This document shows positions 52,859 through 61,756 of a stretch of DNA of 64,000 bases, piece by piece. Location: contig CAZERC010000004.1 of the NCBI GenBank assembly GCA_964515395.1, positions 6,356 to 70,355 on the forward strand, given 5' to 3'. This DNA comes from UBA1876 sp964515395 (GTDB taxonomy: Bacteria > Synergistota > Synergistia > Synergistales > Thermovirgaceae). The position numbers were made by a program, and so were the translations under genes. The notes beneath the pieces were generated by a model that did no database searches, was not told where the DNA came from, and was given only the letters and a program-made list of their open reading frames with translations. Each line of letters begins with the position of its first letter. The stretch's first letter is position 1.

Positions 52859-54052
52859 ATGATCCGTCGACCTGAAGGGAAGGTCCTTCACGGGATCTTC
52901 CCTATTCTCACAGGAACAACTCTGGCGATAGGGGGCCTTCTTGTCCTGGATTTTCTGTCCCTGCGGGCAACGAGAATTTCCGGGACCTCGGGTATCCATG
53001 TTTTTGAAGTCCTTTCCATTGTCGAGTCAGCTTCCCTCTTCGCGGTTTTTCTCTTCATGCTTTTTGGAACACTCATGAAACCTCCGAAAAGGCATCTCCT
53101 GATGGCTTTTCTCGCCTGTGTCGGGCTCTTCATGTTTGTCCTTTTCGGTGCCAGGGGGGCCGCAAGAGTAGCCGGTGAGCTCCCCACGGCCAGAGTCTTC
53201 CTTGCTTCCGGAGCATGGCTCGGCATCCTCGGTTCAGCCCTGGTGTTTTCCTCTGAAAGCGCGGCCATGCAGGGCAAAGCATTTCGCTCAGCCTTGATCT
53301 GGATGCTTTTGTTGGCTGTGGCGGCAATGATAGTGACGGGACAGCTCGAAAACCTGTCCGTAATGCGTGAGTATGCCAACAGGTCAGACCGTTTCTGGCG
53401 GGAAACGTTCACTCATGTCGCTCTATCCGGCCTGGCCGTCGGCACGGCCGTTCTTGTCGGCGTTCCCCTGGGATTCGTGGCTTTTTCTCGAAGAAGGTTC
53501 GAAAAAGTGATCTTCGGAATAACCAATTCCATACAAACCATTCCCAGTCTGGCCCTTTTCGGCCTACTCATCTCGCCGCTGGCCTGGTTATCGAGAACGT
53601 CACCCCTTCTTGCACGCCTTGGTATCCAGGGCATTGGATGGACTCCAGCACTGATTGCCCTGAGCATGTATGCCCTTCTTCCCGTGGTACGAAACACCTA
53701 TACGGCCTTCAGGATCATCGATGCCGCAGTCATAGACGCCGGGAAAGGGATGGGTATGAACAGGCGTCAGCTGTTTTTCACCGTCGAACTTCCCGTTGCG
53801 CTTCCGGTCATTCTGGGCGGCATACGCATCGCAGGCGTGCAGACAGTCGGCAATACCGCCGTCGCTGCCTTGATCGGAGCAGGCGGGCTCGGACAATTCA
53901 TTTTCCAGGGACTCGGAGAGGCCGCCCCGGATCTCATCCTCCTTGGAGCCATCTCGACTGTTGCCCTTGCCCTCGCCGCCGATGGTCTTTTTGGAACCCT
54001 TGCAAAAATATCCCGACCCGGCGGGTTTCGGCAGGAAGGGACGAAACCATGA
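52859..54052 (+). CDS. Osmoprotectant ABC transporter permease 1, with extended N-terminal membrane region
   Basis: About 397 residues. The C-terminal 210 residues form the BPD_transp_1 permease domain with the EAA-loop-like DAGKGMGMNRRQLFFTVELPVALPVILGG. The N-terminal 170 residues add about five extra helices, which the usual 210-220-residue OpuCB lacks. ATG 52859 is used; GTG 52835 has no RBS. Its stop overlaps permease 2 by 4 nt. Confidence 0.87.
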   Translation: MIRRPEGKVLHGIFPILTGTTLAIGGLLVLDFLSLRATRISGTSGIHVFEVLSIVESASLFAVFLFMLFGTLMKPPKRHLLMAFLACVGLFMFVLFGARGAARVAGELPTARVFLASGAWLGILGSALVFSSESAAMQGKAFRSALIWMLLLAVAAMIVTGQLENLSVMREYANRSDRFWRETFTHVALSGLAVGTAVLVGVPLGFVAFSRRRFEKVIFGITNSIQTIPSLALFGLLISPLAWLSRTSPLLARLGIQGIGWTPALIALSMYALLPVVRNTYTAFRIIDAAVIDAGKGMGMNRRQLFFTVELPVALPVILGGIRIAGVQTVGNTAVAALIGAGGLGQFIFQGLGEAAPDLILLGAISTVALALAADGLFGTLAKISRPGGFRQEGTKP

Positions 54053-54780
54053 AAGGGACCATCCGTCGCGGATGGTTCATTCTCGCCGGCCTCGTCGCCG
54101 TCTACGCCGCTCTCGTTGCATGGGAACCAGGATGGAAAGCGGTGTTACAACACCTTTTCCCCGAGGAATCCGTCCATCTGTATGCCCGTTCGAGCCTCAT
54201 CCGGCTTGTGGCTGAACATATTCTTCTCGTACTCGTGGCTTCAGGCCTGGCCACGATGGTTGGTGTGGCTGCAGGTATCCTCGTCACCCGCGATGCGGGA
54301 CGACCCTTCCGCCCTGCCGCCGACGATCTGTCCTCCATGGGACAAACTTTTCCCCCTGTAGCCGTACTGGCCCTTGCGGTCCCGATAACGGGCTTCGGCT
54401 TCAAGCCCGCTGCGCTTGCCCTTTTTCTCTACGGCATCATGCCCGTTTTGCGCAACACCATCACTGGACTTGAATCGGTACCGGAAGAAGCAAAAGACGC
54501 CGCACTGGGAATGGGAATGCGTCCATGGCAGCTTCTCGTGCAGGTGGAATTGCCACTTGCACTCCGTGTTATCATGGGCGGTGTCAGAATAACGACGGTC
54601 ATCAATATCGGAACGGCCACGATTGCGGCCACAATTGGCGCCGGAGGGCTCGGTGCCCCGATCGTGTCAGGACTCATCGCACACAACCCGGCAATTATTC
54701 TCGAGGGCGCCGTCGCTACGTCACTTTTGGCGCTTCTGGCCGACGCGATACTGGAGCAGCTGGAAAAGACTCTTGGCTAA
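54049..54780 (+). CDS. Osmoprotectant ABC transporter permease 2
   Basis: 243 residues, six helices, permease domain with the EAA motif DAALGMGMRPWQLLVQVELPLALRVIMGG and NIGTATIAATIGAGGLG. ATG 54049 with GGAAGGG upstream. It ends the operon; the next gene is an unrelated NYN protein. No ATPase gene accompanies the two permeases. Confidence 0.9.
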   Translation: MKGTIRRGWFILAGLVAVYAALVAWEPGWKAVLQHLFPEESVHLYARSSLIRLVAEHILLVLVASGLATMVGVAAGILVTRDAGRPFRPAADDLSSMGQTFPPVAVLALAVPITGFGFKPAALALFLYGIMPVLRNTITGLESVPEEAKDAALGMGMRPWQLLVQVELPLALRVIMGGVRITTVINIGTATIAATIGAGGLGAPIVSGLIAHNPAIILEGAVATSLLALLADAILEQLEKTLG

Positions 54781-54811
54781 GAAACATCCGGAAAGAAAGG
54801 TGGAAACGCCC

Positions 54812-55627
54812 ATGAATGAAGAAAGCAGGGCGCAACAGAACCTGGCGGTTCTCATCGATGCGGATAACACATCGCCGGTAGTTGTGGAGAACCTTTTCGC
54901 GGAAATCGCAAAATACGGGATCTCCAGCGTCAAAAGGATCTACGGAGACTGGACCTCTCCCTATTTGAAAGGATGGAAGGAAGTGCTTCTGAGCTATGCC
55001 ATCCATCCCATACAACAATTTCACTACACCGTCGGCAAGAACGCAACGGACAGCGCCATGATCATCGACGCCATGGACTTGCTCTACTCAAACCGTTTTG
55101 ACGGGTTCTGCCTTGTTTCAAGCGACAGCGACTTCACGCGGCTCGCCACCAGGATCAGGGAAGGCGGAATCACCGTTTACGGGTTTGGAAGCACAAAGAC
55201 CCCGAACGCCTTTGTGAGTGCCTGCGACAAATTCATCTACACGGAAATCCTCATGAAAGAAGCCACCGAAGAACCTCAGGCCGACTCGTCGCGACCACAG
55301 ACCCGTCCGCTGAATTCGAAGGAACTCAAGAAGGACGCAAGGCTTGTCGCTCTTCTCGAAAACAGCGTCGACGCCGTTGCGAACGAAGACGGCTGGGCTG
55401 CCCTAGGAAGTGTGGGACAGCATATCTCCAACCAGTCCCCGTCCTTTGATTCGCGAAACTATGGCTATAAAAAACTGAGCACCCTCGTGAAAGCCATGGA
55501 CTTGTTCGATGTGGAGGCCAGGGACATCGACGAATCGGGCAACAAGGCCATATACATCCGGAAACGCCAGACGAAACAGCCGGCGCGGCGGAAACGGACA
55601 GTGAAAACGACGAAGAAAAAAGACTAG
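54812..55627 (+). CDS. NYN-domain nuclease-like protein with C-terminal LOTUS/OST-HTH domain
   Basis: 271 residues. The NYN (LabA/DUF88-like, PIN-fold) part spans about 10-155: LAVLIDADNTSP, KNATDSAMIIDAMDLLY and CLVSSDSDFTRLATRIREGG contain the conserved Asp residues of the metal site. A LOTUS-type winged helix (ARLVALLENSVDAV to ALGSVGQHI) covers about 180-250, and a very basic tail follows. RNA processing is the probable role. ATG 54812 with AAGGTGG. Confidence 0.88.
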   Translation: MNEESRAQQNLAVLIDADNTSPVVVENLFAEIAKYGISSVKRIYGDWTSPYLKGWKEVLLSYAIHPIQQFHYTVGKNATDSAMIIDAMDLLYSNRFDGFCLVSSDSDFTRLATRIREGGITVYGFGSTKTPNAFVSACDKFIYTEILMKEATEEPQADSSRPQTRPLNSKELKKDARLVALLENSVDAVANEDGWAALGSVGQHISNQSPSFDSRNYGYKKLSTLVKAMDLFDVEARDIDESGNKAIYIRKRQTKQPARRKRTVKTTKKKD

Positions 55628-56526
55628 AGCACCTCGCCCCCCTGAGGCACCGGTGCAAGCTTTCCGGATTCCTTCCGGACGGAGGGAACCTCTCCGGCCG
55701 GGGCTCCGAGAATCTTGTCGCGCCATTCTGCCGCCTCGCCGACATCACCGAAGTCAAATCTCCAGGGATCCCTTTCTCCCTTTACCTTGAGTTCAAGCAC
55801 TTCCAGCTCGTCGCTTCCGGCCTCAGACGATGTAATGCAGGAAATGATATCCGCCAGACGATGAACCCGGAAAGGATGACTTGAGTCGTCCCTGAGGGCA
55901 AAGGTGCCCCTTGCCCGGTCCAGGAGGATCACCCTCCCGCCTTCATCTTGCAATACCCCTTCCTCGGGAGCTAGGCCTTCCACGAGGGAAAACCCTCTGT
56001 AATGCCTTGGTGCGTCGGCATCCTGCAACAGCCACCCCGTTTTCCCGTTCTTTTTGTCGACCAGAAACCAGTCCCTGATGTTGCCTGGTATCTCTTCGGC
56101 ATCAAAGACGACCGTACCGGCTCCGCGTCTGATGTAGCAGGCGCTTTCAGGAACGAATCCCCGGAGTTTCGAGAAAAAGACCTGTTTCTTCTGTTCCAGG
56201 AAAAGCCATGAGAGGTTTCTTTCCCTGTCCGACAGGATGACGCCGTCAGGGGGCACGTCAAAAAGCGTCCCGGGTGAAAAATCCCTGATGACCAGATGGC
56301 GGTCGTGAGCCGGGAAAACAGCCAGGAATTCCCCCGAGTCGGGCCGATTGACCCGGGCCATCCGGACGAAACGCGTCAATTTGAAGTCGATTCCGTAAAG
56401 ACCGAGTCTCGACTGGATATAGCGGCGCGCCTTGCTCCGGAGCCGCTTGTGATCCACATACGCATAGACAAGGAACGCCGAAAAAAGACCGACAATGAAC
56501 AGGAACATGTGAAACAGCCCGGTCAC
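55624..56526 (-). CDS. Hypothetical protein with one N-terminal membrane helix
   Basis: 300 residues. A single helix (FHMFLFIVGLFSAFLVYAYV) leads into a cytoplasmic or periplasmic beta-rich region without recognised motifs. Charged repeats around 110-230 (FLVDKKNGKTGWLLQD) look like a beta-sandwich or PH-like fold. The 3' end overlaps the NYN gene by 4 nt, tail to tail. No function proposed. Confidence 0.6.
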   Translation of the reverse strand: MTGLFHMFLFIVGLFSAFLVYAYVDHKRLRSKARRYIQSRLGLYGIDFKLTRFVRMARVNRPDSGEFLAVFPAHDRHLVIRDFSPGTLFDVPPDGVILSDRERNLSWLFLEQKKQVFFSKLRGFVPESACYIRRGAGTVVFDAEEIPGNIRDWFLVDKKNGKTGWLLQDADAPRHYRGFSLVEGLAPEEGVLQDEGGRVILLDRARGTFALRDDSSHPFRVHRLADIISCITSSEAGSDELEVLELKVKGERDPWRFDFGDVGEAAEWRDKILGAPAGEVPSVRKESGKLAPVPQGGEVL

Positions 56527-56573
56527 CCCATCACCCTCCTCGTTGTACCGCTTCCGTCCGTCGAAGTTCGCTC

Positions 56574-57320
56574 TTACCGGAACCTTTTGGCTCTTTTGAG
56601 AACCTTTTGACCGGCACCTTCGGAAAGGCCGAGAAAGGGCAGGTTTTTCCGAATGGTTGCCTCGCTGCCCCAGCCTCCAAGGTAGCCGTTGACTTTGGCC
56701 GCGGCAGTGGATGGCACCAGGTCCGCGAATTGCGGATACATCCTGCGAAACTCCTCGAAAATCCCGCGATCTCCCTGAAGGTAATATTTCTGGTGATAGT
56801 CCTCGGCAGGATAAAAGGCTTTTGCCGGTTCGAGGGCTGTTTGCACCGTCCTGCCCTCTCTTTTTTCCAGCTTCCGACGGCTTTCCTCGGCCGCCAGTCG
56901 CTGTGTTTCGTCATGATAGAACAATACGGCCCTGTACTGTCGGGAAAACGATCTTGCGTAAGGATCGTGATTGTTCCAGAAATATTCGAGCAGTTCCGGA
57001 TAAGTTATGACGGAGGGATCATAGCGCAGGCGGACCGTTTCGCTATGGTCGCCGATCCGGTGATAGGAAGGATCCTCCGCGTCTCCGCCGGAATACCCGA
57101 CCTCGGTGGATATGACTCCTTCAAGACTCCCGAACAGGGCGTCTGGACCCCAGAATCAGCCCATTGCAAAGGTTGCCGTCTCCAGGTTCTCGTATTCCAC
57201 CATATCAATTCTGGGAATGTTCACAGCCCTCTCACCTCCTTCACCTGAAGCTTTCAAACCACTATATCCACAAAAAACGGCCAAAAACAATCCCAGCACA
57301 ACAAGCGCGAACCTTTTCAT
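56574..57320 (-). CDS. msrA: Exported peptide methionine sulfoxide reductase MsrA, selenoprotein (UGA read as Sec)
   Basis: 248 residues if the TGA at 57156-57158 is read as selenocysteine (residue 55). It falls exactly on the catalytic Cys of the MsrA motif GCFWG: TFAMG, then U, then FWGPDALF. The frame is open on both sides, and the downstream part is typical MsrA (GVISTEVGYSGG, YHQKYYLQG, KVNGYLGGWG). The N-terminus MKRFALVVLGLFLAVF is a signal peptide, so it acts outside the membrane on oxidised methionines. No resolving Cys is seen after Sec. The frame is cut into two pieces by ordinary callers. ATG 57320 with AAAGGGGA upstream. It is downstream of dapB-like and arginase-like genes. Confidence 0.93.
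57124..57144 (-). promoter_or_regulatory. SECIS-like hairpin for msrA
   Basis: In the mRNA, AGACGCCC pairs with GGGAGUCU (8 positions, one G-A mismatch) around a UGUUC loop. The loop starts 20 nt after the UGA and its second base is G. This satisfies the bacterial SECIS rules on loop size, guanosine position and distance. Confidence 0.75.
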
Positions 57321-57370
57321 TCCGGTTCCATCCCCTTTTTGACACGGACACATACCCGAAACATACCGTG

Positions 57371-58156
57371 CTACCCGCCGAAGGCCGAGAATTCCGTGAC
57401 AAGCGTCCCCGGCGGAAAATCTCCGATCTTTCGAAGCGCCAGAAAAACACCGTCCACGTAAACGGCGCTTGAGAAATCCTGCACAGTAATCCGGATGATC
57501 TCGTCCTGGCGCCCGAGGACCACCTCATGTTCCGAGTAAGGGCCGGGGTAGGGCAATCTCTGTGAAAAGATCCGGATACCCTGTTCCTTCCCTCCTAAAA
57601 CACCTGGAATTACTTCCTGACTCTGCATGCTCACCTCAGATCCATCCGAAAGGGCCCTTGCTATTGTCACTGCCGTCCCGCTTGGAGCGTTGGCCATCTG
57701 GGCAGGATGCCTGTCGATGACACTGACGTGAGGATAGTGTTTTCTCGCCGTGGTCAGAAAATCCATAAGAAGGTTGATTGCCAGACCAAAGTTGGAGATA
57801 ACGGCCCAACGTGCACCGCTGCCGCTCGCCAATTCCCTTGCTTCATCGAGCATCTGTTCGGTGAACCCCGTGGTTCCGATAACGGCGTCGACTTTTGCCG
57901 CCGCATAGACCCTGAGGTTTTCCATAATGATTCGGGTGGACGTGAAATCCACCACCACGTCTGCCCCGGACCCATCGAGCCCCTTTGCGAGGTCGCTCGT
58001 TCCATAGATTACATCGCCGTTTTTATTTCGACCGAGTTCCGCCCCCTCCTCGGTGCAAAACCCGCCCGCCAGGTCAAGATCCCCGCTTTGTACCAGGGCC
58101 TTGACCAGCTGGCTCCCGACATTCCCGGTGGCACCTGCAACAAAAACCCTCGTCAT
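57371..58156 (-). CDS. Divergent dihydrodipicolinate reductase-like protein (DapB family)
   Basis: 261 residues with the DapB order: NAD(P)-binding GATGNVG at residue 9, GTTGFTEQML, and the C-terminal domain with NAPSGTA. In E. coli DapB the catalytic pair is His159/Lys163 in EGHHRHKVDAPSGT; here the aligned stretch is DRHPAQMANAPSGT, so the His stays but the Lys is Met. The later His and Arg of the family (IxHxAxxR) are also changed. It may be a DapB with altered chemistry or a different oxidoreductase. Confidence 0.75.
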   Translation of the reverse strand: MTRVFVAGATGNVGSQLVKALVQSGDLDLAGGFCTEEGAELGRNKNGDVIYGTSDLAKGLDGSGADVVVDFTSTRIIMENLRVYAAAKVDAVIGTTGFTEQMLDEARELASGSGARWAVISNFGLAINLLMDFLTTARKHYPHVSVIDRHPAQMANAPSGTAVTIARALSDGSEVSMQSQEVIPGVLGGKEQGIRIFSQRLPYPGPYSEHEVVLGRQDEIIRITVQDFSSAVYVDGVFLALRKIGDFPPGTLVTEFSAFGG

Positions 58157-58206
58157 GTTTGCGTCCCCCTTTCCGTTGAAAAACCCGGCAAACGAAAAGA
58201 ACCAGA

Positions 58207-59193
58207 TTACCGCCTTTCACAGAACCCCTTGAGAAACCAGAACATCACCGACGCACAGAGCGCCGCGGTTCTGTTGTCCTCGTCCAGAGGCGGCGACATC
58301 TCCATGATATCAACATACCGTACGCGTTCCGTCCGTCCCGCAAGGTACGCGATCTTTTCAAGATCCAGGGCTGAAAGACCACTTGGATTGCTGGCCGAGG
58401 CCCCCGGTGCTTCGTTTTGCCTGGCCGCGTCTATATCCACCGAAACTGCAACGGCCTTCGTTCCCTCACCAGCAACTCTCAACGCCTGCAGAAAGCGTTC
58501 CATGGGACGTCCGGCCACATCGCGAAAAGTCATGACAGTTGCCCCGCGGTCGCGGACCCAGTTATAGGCGAAAGGCGAATTGTAGGGTTCCTGGACCCCG
58601 TATTCGACAAAATTCCTCCCGTTGAGAGCGCTCCGCGGCATTTCCTCGAGGCAGCGAAAAAAGGCCGTGCCGCTGTTGATCCCCCCCTCGGAACTTCGGA
58701 CATCGAGGTGACTGTCAATGTTCACGAGGCCGAGTTCTCCTTCGGCAAGCTCCAGTCCTTCCACCAGCCCTGCGATTCCCGGGAAGGAAAGATCATGCCC
58801 GCCGCCCAGGACAACGGGAAGGGCACCTTCCTTGATTATGTCCTCTACGATTCGTTCAAGTGCCTGATGGACCTTTTCGAGGGCGAGGCCTTCCGTTTCG
58901 AGATTTCCTGCATCGGCTATTTTCAGTTTCATAATATCCGGGTTGAAACCGGGTGTCAGGCGGTAAAATCTTGACCTTACCGCATCTGGCCCCCCCGCAG
59001 CTCCCGTCCTGCCGAAGTTTTTGGCGATACCCCGGTCTTCAGGGACCCCCAAAAAGACGATATCCGCTCCCCCTGAAAGCAGGCCTGTCGGCGCGGTTTC
59101 AAGACGTCTCACGATCTCTCCCATACGCGGATCCGAAGAATCACCGCGGGAATAGAAAAGAGTTTCATCGGCAGGACACATTTCACGTTTCAT
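58207..59193 (-). CDS. Arginase/agmatinase/formimidoylglutamase family protein
   Basis: 328 residues from ATG 59193 (GGGGGAG upstream). The binuclear Mn ligands are in VVLGGGHDLSFPG, NIDSHLDVR and SVDIDAARQ. The last motif differs from the standard SxDxDxxDP. The enzyme class removes urea or formamide from guanidino compounds. The longer frame to 59289 is not used. First gene of the run to dapB-like and msrA. Confidence 0.85.
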   Translation of the reverse strand: MKREMCPADETLFYSRGDSSDPRMGEIVRRLETAPTGLLSGGADIVFLGVPEDRGIAKNFGRTGAAGGPDAVRSRFYRLTPGFNPDIMKLKIADAGNLETEGLALEKVHQALERIVEDIIKEGALPVVLGGGHDLSFPGIAGLVEGLELAEGELGLVNIDSHLDVRSSEGGINSGTAFFRCLEEMPRSALNGRNFVEYGVQEPYNSPFAYNWVRDRGATVMTFRDVAGRPMERFLQALRVAGEGTKAVAVSVDIDAARQNEAPGASASNPSGLSALDLEKIAYLAGRTERVRYVDIMEMSPPLDEDNRTAALCASVMFWFLKGFCERR

Positions 59194-59355
59194 GAAACTC
59201 CCCCGTTCATTTCTTGGTCTTCCTGAAACATCATACATGAGAGATCCCCCGTACAACAAAGGCAAAAAGTTTCCATCAGCCCGTATCAATCTGTTATGCT
59301 GTCTGAAGGAATTGAACTCACCTCAGATCCTGTTTTGCCGTAGGGGGTCGTATTG

Positions 59356-60204
59356 ATGCTTGAAAAGTGGATGAGGGACCTGCTGGATGCGGCAGCCGAA
59401 AATGGAAAGGGTGGGAAAACCGTCTCCTGGAAGACATGCCGGGAACTCGCAAGGCGCCGTGAGGTGCTTCCACGTAAAGTCGAAGCCTGGGCTTGCCGTC
59501 AGGGGATTTGCCCTTCCCGCTATGAACGATCCATCGGGACTCTGGGCCTGGACGGCCAGGCAAGGCTTCTTGATTCCGCAGCAGCTGTCGTGGGCTGCGG
59601 CGGACTGGGTGGGCTCATCGTGGACCTTCTGGCCCGCTCCGGCGTGGGAAAACTTGTCCTCGTCGACGATGATGTTTTTACTGACAACAACCTGAACCGG
59701 CAGCTGCTTTCAGAAGAAGGTCTCATTGGATCTCGAAAGGTGGATGCCGCGGCCGCACATGTCGCCTCCGTCAATGGGGCCGTCGAAACGGTCCCGGTTG
59801 CCGAACGCCTTACTGACAAAAACGCCCGGTCCATACTCTCCGGTTGCGACATCGCCGTCGATGGTCTGGACAACAACTCTTCCCGGAAGATTCTGCGGCG
59901 GACCTGCAGGGATCTTAAAATCCCGATGGTCCACGGGGCGATCGGAGGATTCTGGGGGCAGGCGACGGTTCTGTATCCCGAAGACAATGCTCCCTGGGAA
60001 GCAACGGGCGGAGCCGAAAGGGGCGTGGAAACCAGCCTCGGAAACCCACCCTTCACGCCGGCTTTCATCGCCTCCATTGAAGCCTCCGAAGCCATCCGCT
60101 TCCTCGCCGGCGTGGGGAAACCCCTGCGTGATTTGCTCTGGTGCGATCTCGGACAGCACGATTATTTCAGGATCCGGCTTGGGGACATGAACACAAAAGA
60201 CTAG
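59356..60204 (+). CDS. ThiF/MoeB/HesA-family adenylyltransferase (E1-like)
   Basis: 282 residues. An N-terminal helical extension of about 70 residues is followed by the E1 Rossmann fold with AAVVGCGGLGGLIVDLLARSGVG, DDDVFTDNNLNRQ and the ATP Lys/Asp motifs GCDIAVDGLDNNS. The CxxC pairs that hold zinc in MoeB/ThiF are missing. It should activate the C-terminus of a small ubiquitin-like carrier; the MoaD-like protein at 49542-49799 is a possible partner. ATG 59356 with GGGGGT upstream. Confidence 0.82.
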   Translation: MLEKWMRDLLDAAAENGKGGKTVSWKTCRELARRREVLPRKVEAWACRQGICPSRYERSIGTLGLDGQARLLDSAAAVVGCGGLGGLIVDLLARSGVGKLVLVDDDVFTDNNLNRQLLSEEGLIGSRKVDAAAAHVASVNGAVETVPVAERLTDKNARSILSGCDIAVDGLDNNSSRKILRRTCRDLKIPMVHGAIGGFWGQATVLYPEDNAPWEATGGAERGVETSLGNPPFTPAFIASIEASEAIRFLAGVGKPLRDLLWCDLGQHDYFRIRLGDMNTKD

Positions 60205-60953
60205 TGCCGGAACTGGAGCTTGTAGGTAAACTCCTGGGCCGCGTCCTTGAGCAACTGAACCCAGACGGGGACCTTCTCCATGTTCTCCTCGGTCCTCGCG
60301 GCGTTCATGGCGAGGCAGGCCGAGACAGATCCGCTCTTGTCGGTGATGGGTACCGAAATTCCCATGACCCCGAGGCTGAAAGTCTGGTCTTCCACACAAT
60401 AGCCTTGTTGCCGTATCTTTTGGTAATCCTCCAGGAGTTCCTCGCGGTCCGTGATGGTATGGGGCGTTCGCTTTTCAAGCTCCGTCTTGTCCAGAACTTC
60501 ACTGATGACCTCAGGATCCTGAAACGCCGTCAGCAAGCGTCCAGAGGACCCGCCATTGACGGGGAGGCTCTGGCCGATAAAGTCGTTCATCTCGTAAAGG
60601 GCCCCTGGACGAGTCCGCTTGCACACGACGACAACCCTGTCCCCTTCCCAGACAGCAACGTAGACTGTCTCGTTGATGGCCTTGAGAAGATGATCCAGTA
60701 TGGGGCCGGCGATTTCCTCATACCCGATGTACCGGCTGTAAACCTTGCCCAGCCGGAGGCTGATGGGGCCAAGATGATATTTTTTCGTGGATCTGTTCTG
60801 AACGACAAAATGCTCGTTCCGTAATTCCTGCAGCAGCTTGTAGAGCCCGCTCTTTCCGATGTTCATGTGCTCCGAGAGCTCCGTCAGACTGTATTCGAAG
60901 GGGGGTTCCGCAAGGGCTTTCAGAATGCGTAATGCTTTTCCGAGGCTGGACAT
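60201..60953 (-). CDS. IclR-family transcriptional regulator
   Basis: 250 residues from ATG 60953 (GGAGG 7 nt upstream). N-terminal winged helix (KALRILKALAEPPFEYSLTELSEHMNIGKSGLYKLLQEL) and the IclR effector domain (about 80-250). It regulates catabolic genes in response to small metabolites. Tail-to-tail overlap of 4 nt with the ThiF-like gene. Confidence 0.92.
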   Translation of the reverse strand: MSSLGKALRILKALAEPPFEYSLTELSEHMNIGKSGLYKLLQELRNEHFVVQNRSTKKYHLGPISLRLGKVYSRYIGYEEIAGPILDHLLKAINETVYVAVWEGDRVVVVCKRTRPGALYEMNDFIGQSLPVNGGSSGRLLTAFQDPEVISEVLDKTELEKRTPHTITDREELLEDYQKIRQQGYCVEDQTFSLGVMGISVPITDKSGSVSACLAMNAARTEENMEKVPVWVQLLKDAAQEFTYKLQFRH

Positions 60954-61086
60954 TCGTTTTCCTCCCTGTATTTTATGTTCCCAATGTAGCAAATAAAGAA
61001 GTCCTTGCAAAATCCGTGCCCTAAAAGAGTGTCCCCGCTTGGAGACAAAAACCGCAGGCCTCAAACAGTAACAGTAGAGGAAGAAG

Positions 61087-61115
61087 TTGACATTTTTTGA
61101 TTATTCTGGTATTTT
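61087..61115 (+). promoter_or_regulatory. Promoter of the DUF6448-like gene
   Basis: Perfect -35 TTGACA (61087-61092), 17-nt spacer, -10 TATTTT (61110-61115), 31 nt before the ATG at 61147. Confidence 0.6.
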
Positions 61116-61146
61116 ATATACACTATATCTTAAGGAGGGTTCCGAC

Positions 61147-61743
61147 ATGGCGAACTTGCTTATTTTCATTCTCGCCTCCTCGGTCGTTCTGCTTTTCCTT
61201 TCCGCGCGCAGATCCGAGGCTCACTGCGACACCCTTGGAGGGCCTGTAATTTCAGATGCCGCCAAGGCTTTCGAAACGAGGTCCCCGGATCTCGTTCTCA
61301 AATGGGTCCGCCAGGAAGATGAAGACGAAATACGCGAAGCCTTCGAGAAAGCCTTGAAGGTGTCCGATTTCGGAGAAGAGCCCCGGGAAATGGCCAGGAT
61401 GTGGTTTTTTGAAACCCTCGTCCGGATTCACCGTGCCGGGGAAGGCGCACCCTACGAAGGGCTGCAGCCTTCGGAGTCGGTCCCACCGGTGGTCATACTG
61501 GCCGACGAAGCACTTGAAAAGGGCGATGTCAGGGAAATCGCAGAAAGGATTTCCGCCCATGTGAAAGATTCAGTCATCGAGCGTTTCGAACGCGCCCTGT
61601 CACTGAAAACCGAAGCATGCCGATCGCCTGAAGCCGGGAGAAAATACGTCAAGGCCTATGTGGATTACGTTCATTATGTCGAAGGCATACACGGCATGAC
61701 CATGGGTGAAGGTCACGGCGACGCGCATTCAGGGCACCACTGA
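61147..61743 (+). CDS. DUF6448-family protein, secreted or membrane-anchored
   Basis: 198 residues from ATG 61147 (AAGGAGGG upstream). One N-terminal helix (LLIFILASSVVLLFLSA), then AHCDTLGGPVISDAAKAFE, FFETLVRIHRAGEGAPYEGL and YVHYVEGIHG, segments I associate with DUF6448. The C-terminus has four His (HGDAHSGHH). Function unknown. Confidence 0.8.
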   Translation: MANLLIFILASSVVLLFLSARRSEAHCDTLGGPVISDAAKAFETRSPDLVLKWVRQEDEDEIREAFEKALKVSDFGEEPREMARMWFFETLVRIHRAGEGAPYEGLQPSESVPPVVILADEALEKGDVREIAERISAHVKDSVIERFERALSLKTEACRSPEAGRKYVKAYVDYVHYVEGIHGMTMGEGHGDAHSGHH

Positions 61744-61756
61744 GTCTTTCATCGGC

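Noticed and set aside
57005..57353. Two short ORFs (57005-57208 and 57156-57353) as separate genes
   Set aside because: The second is the N-terminus of selenoprotein msrA and the first is its shadow in another frame.
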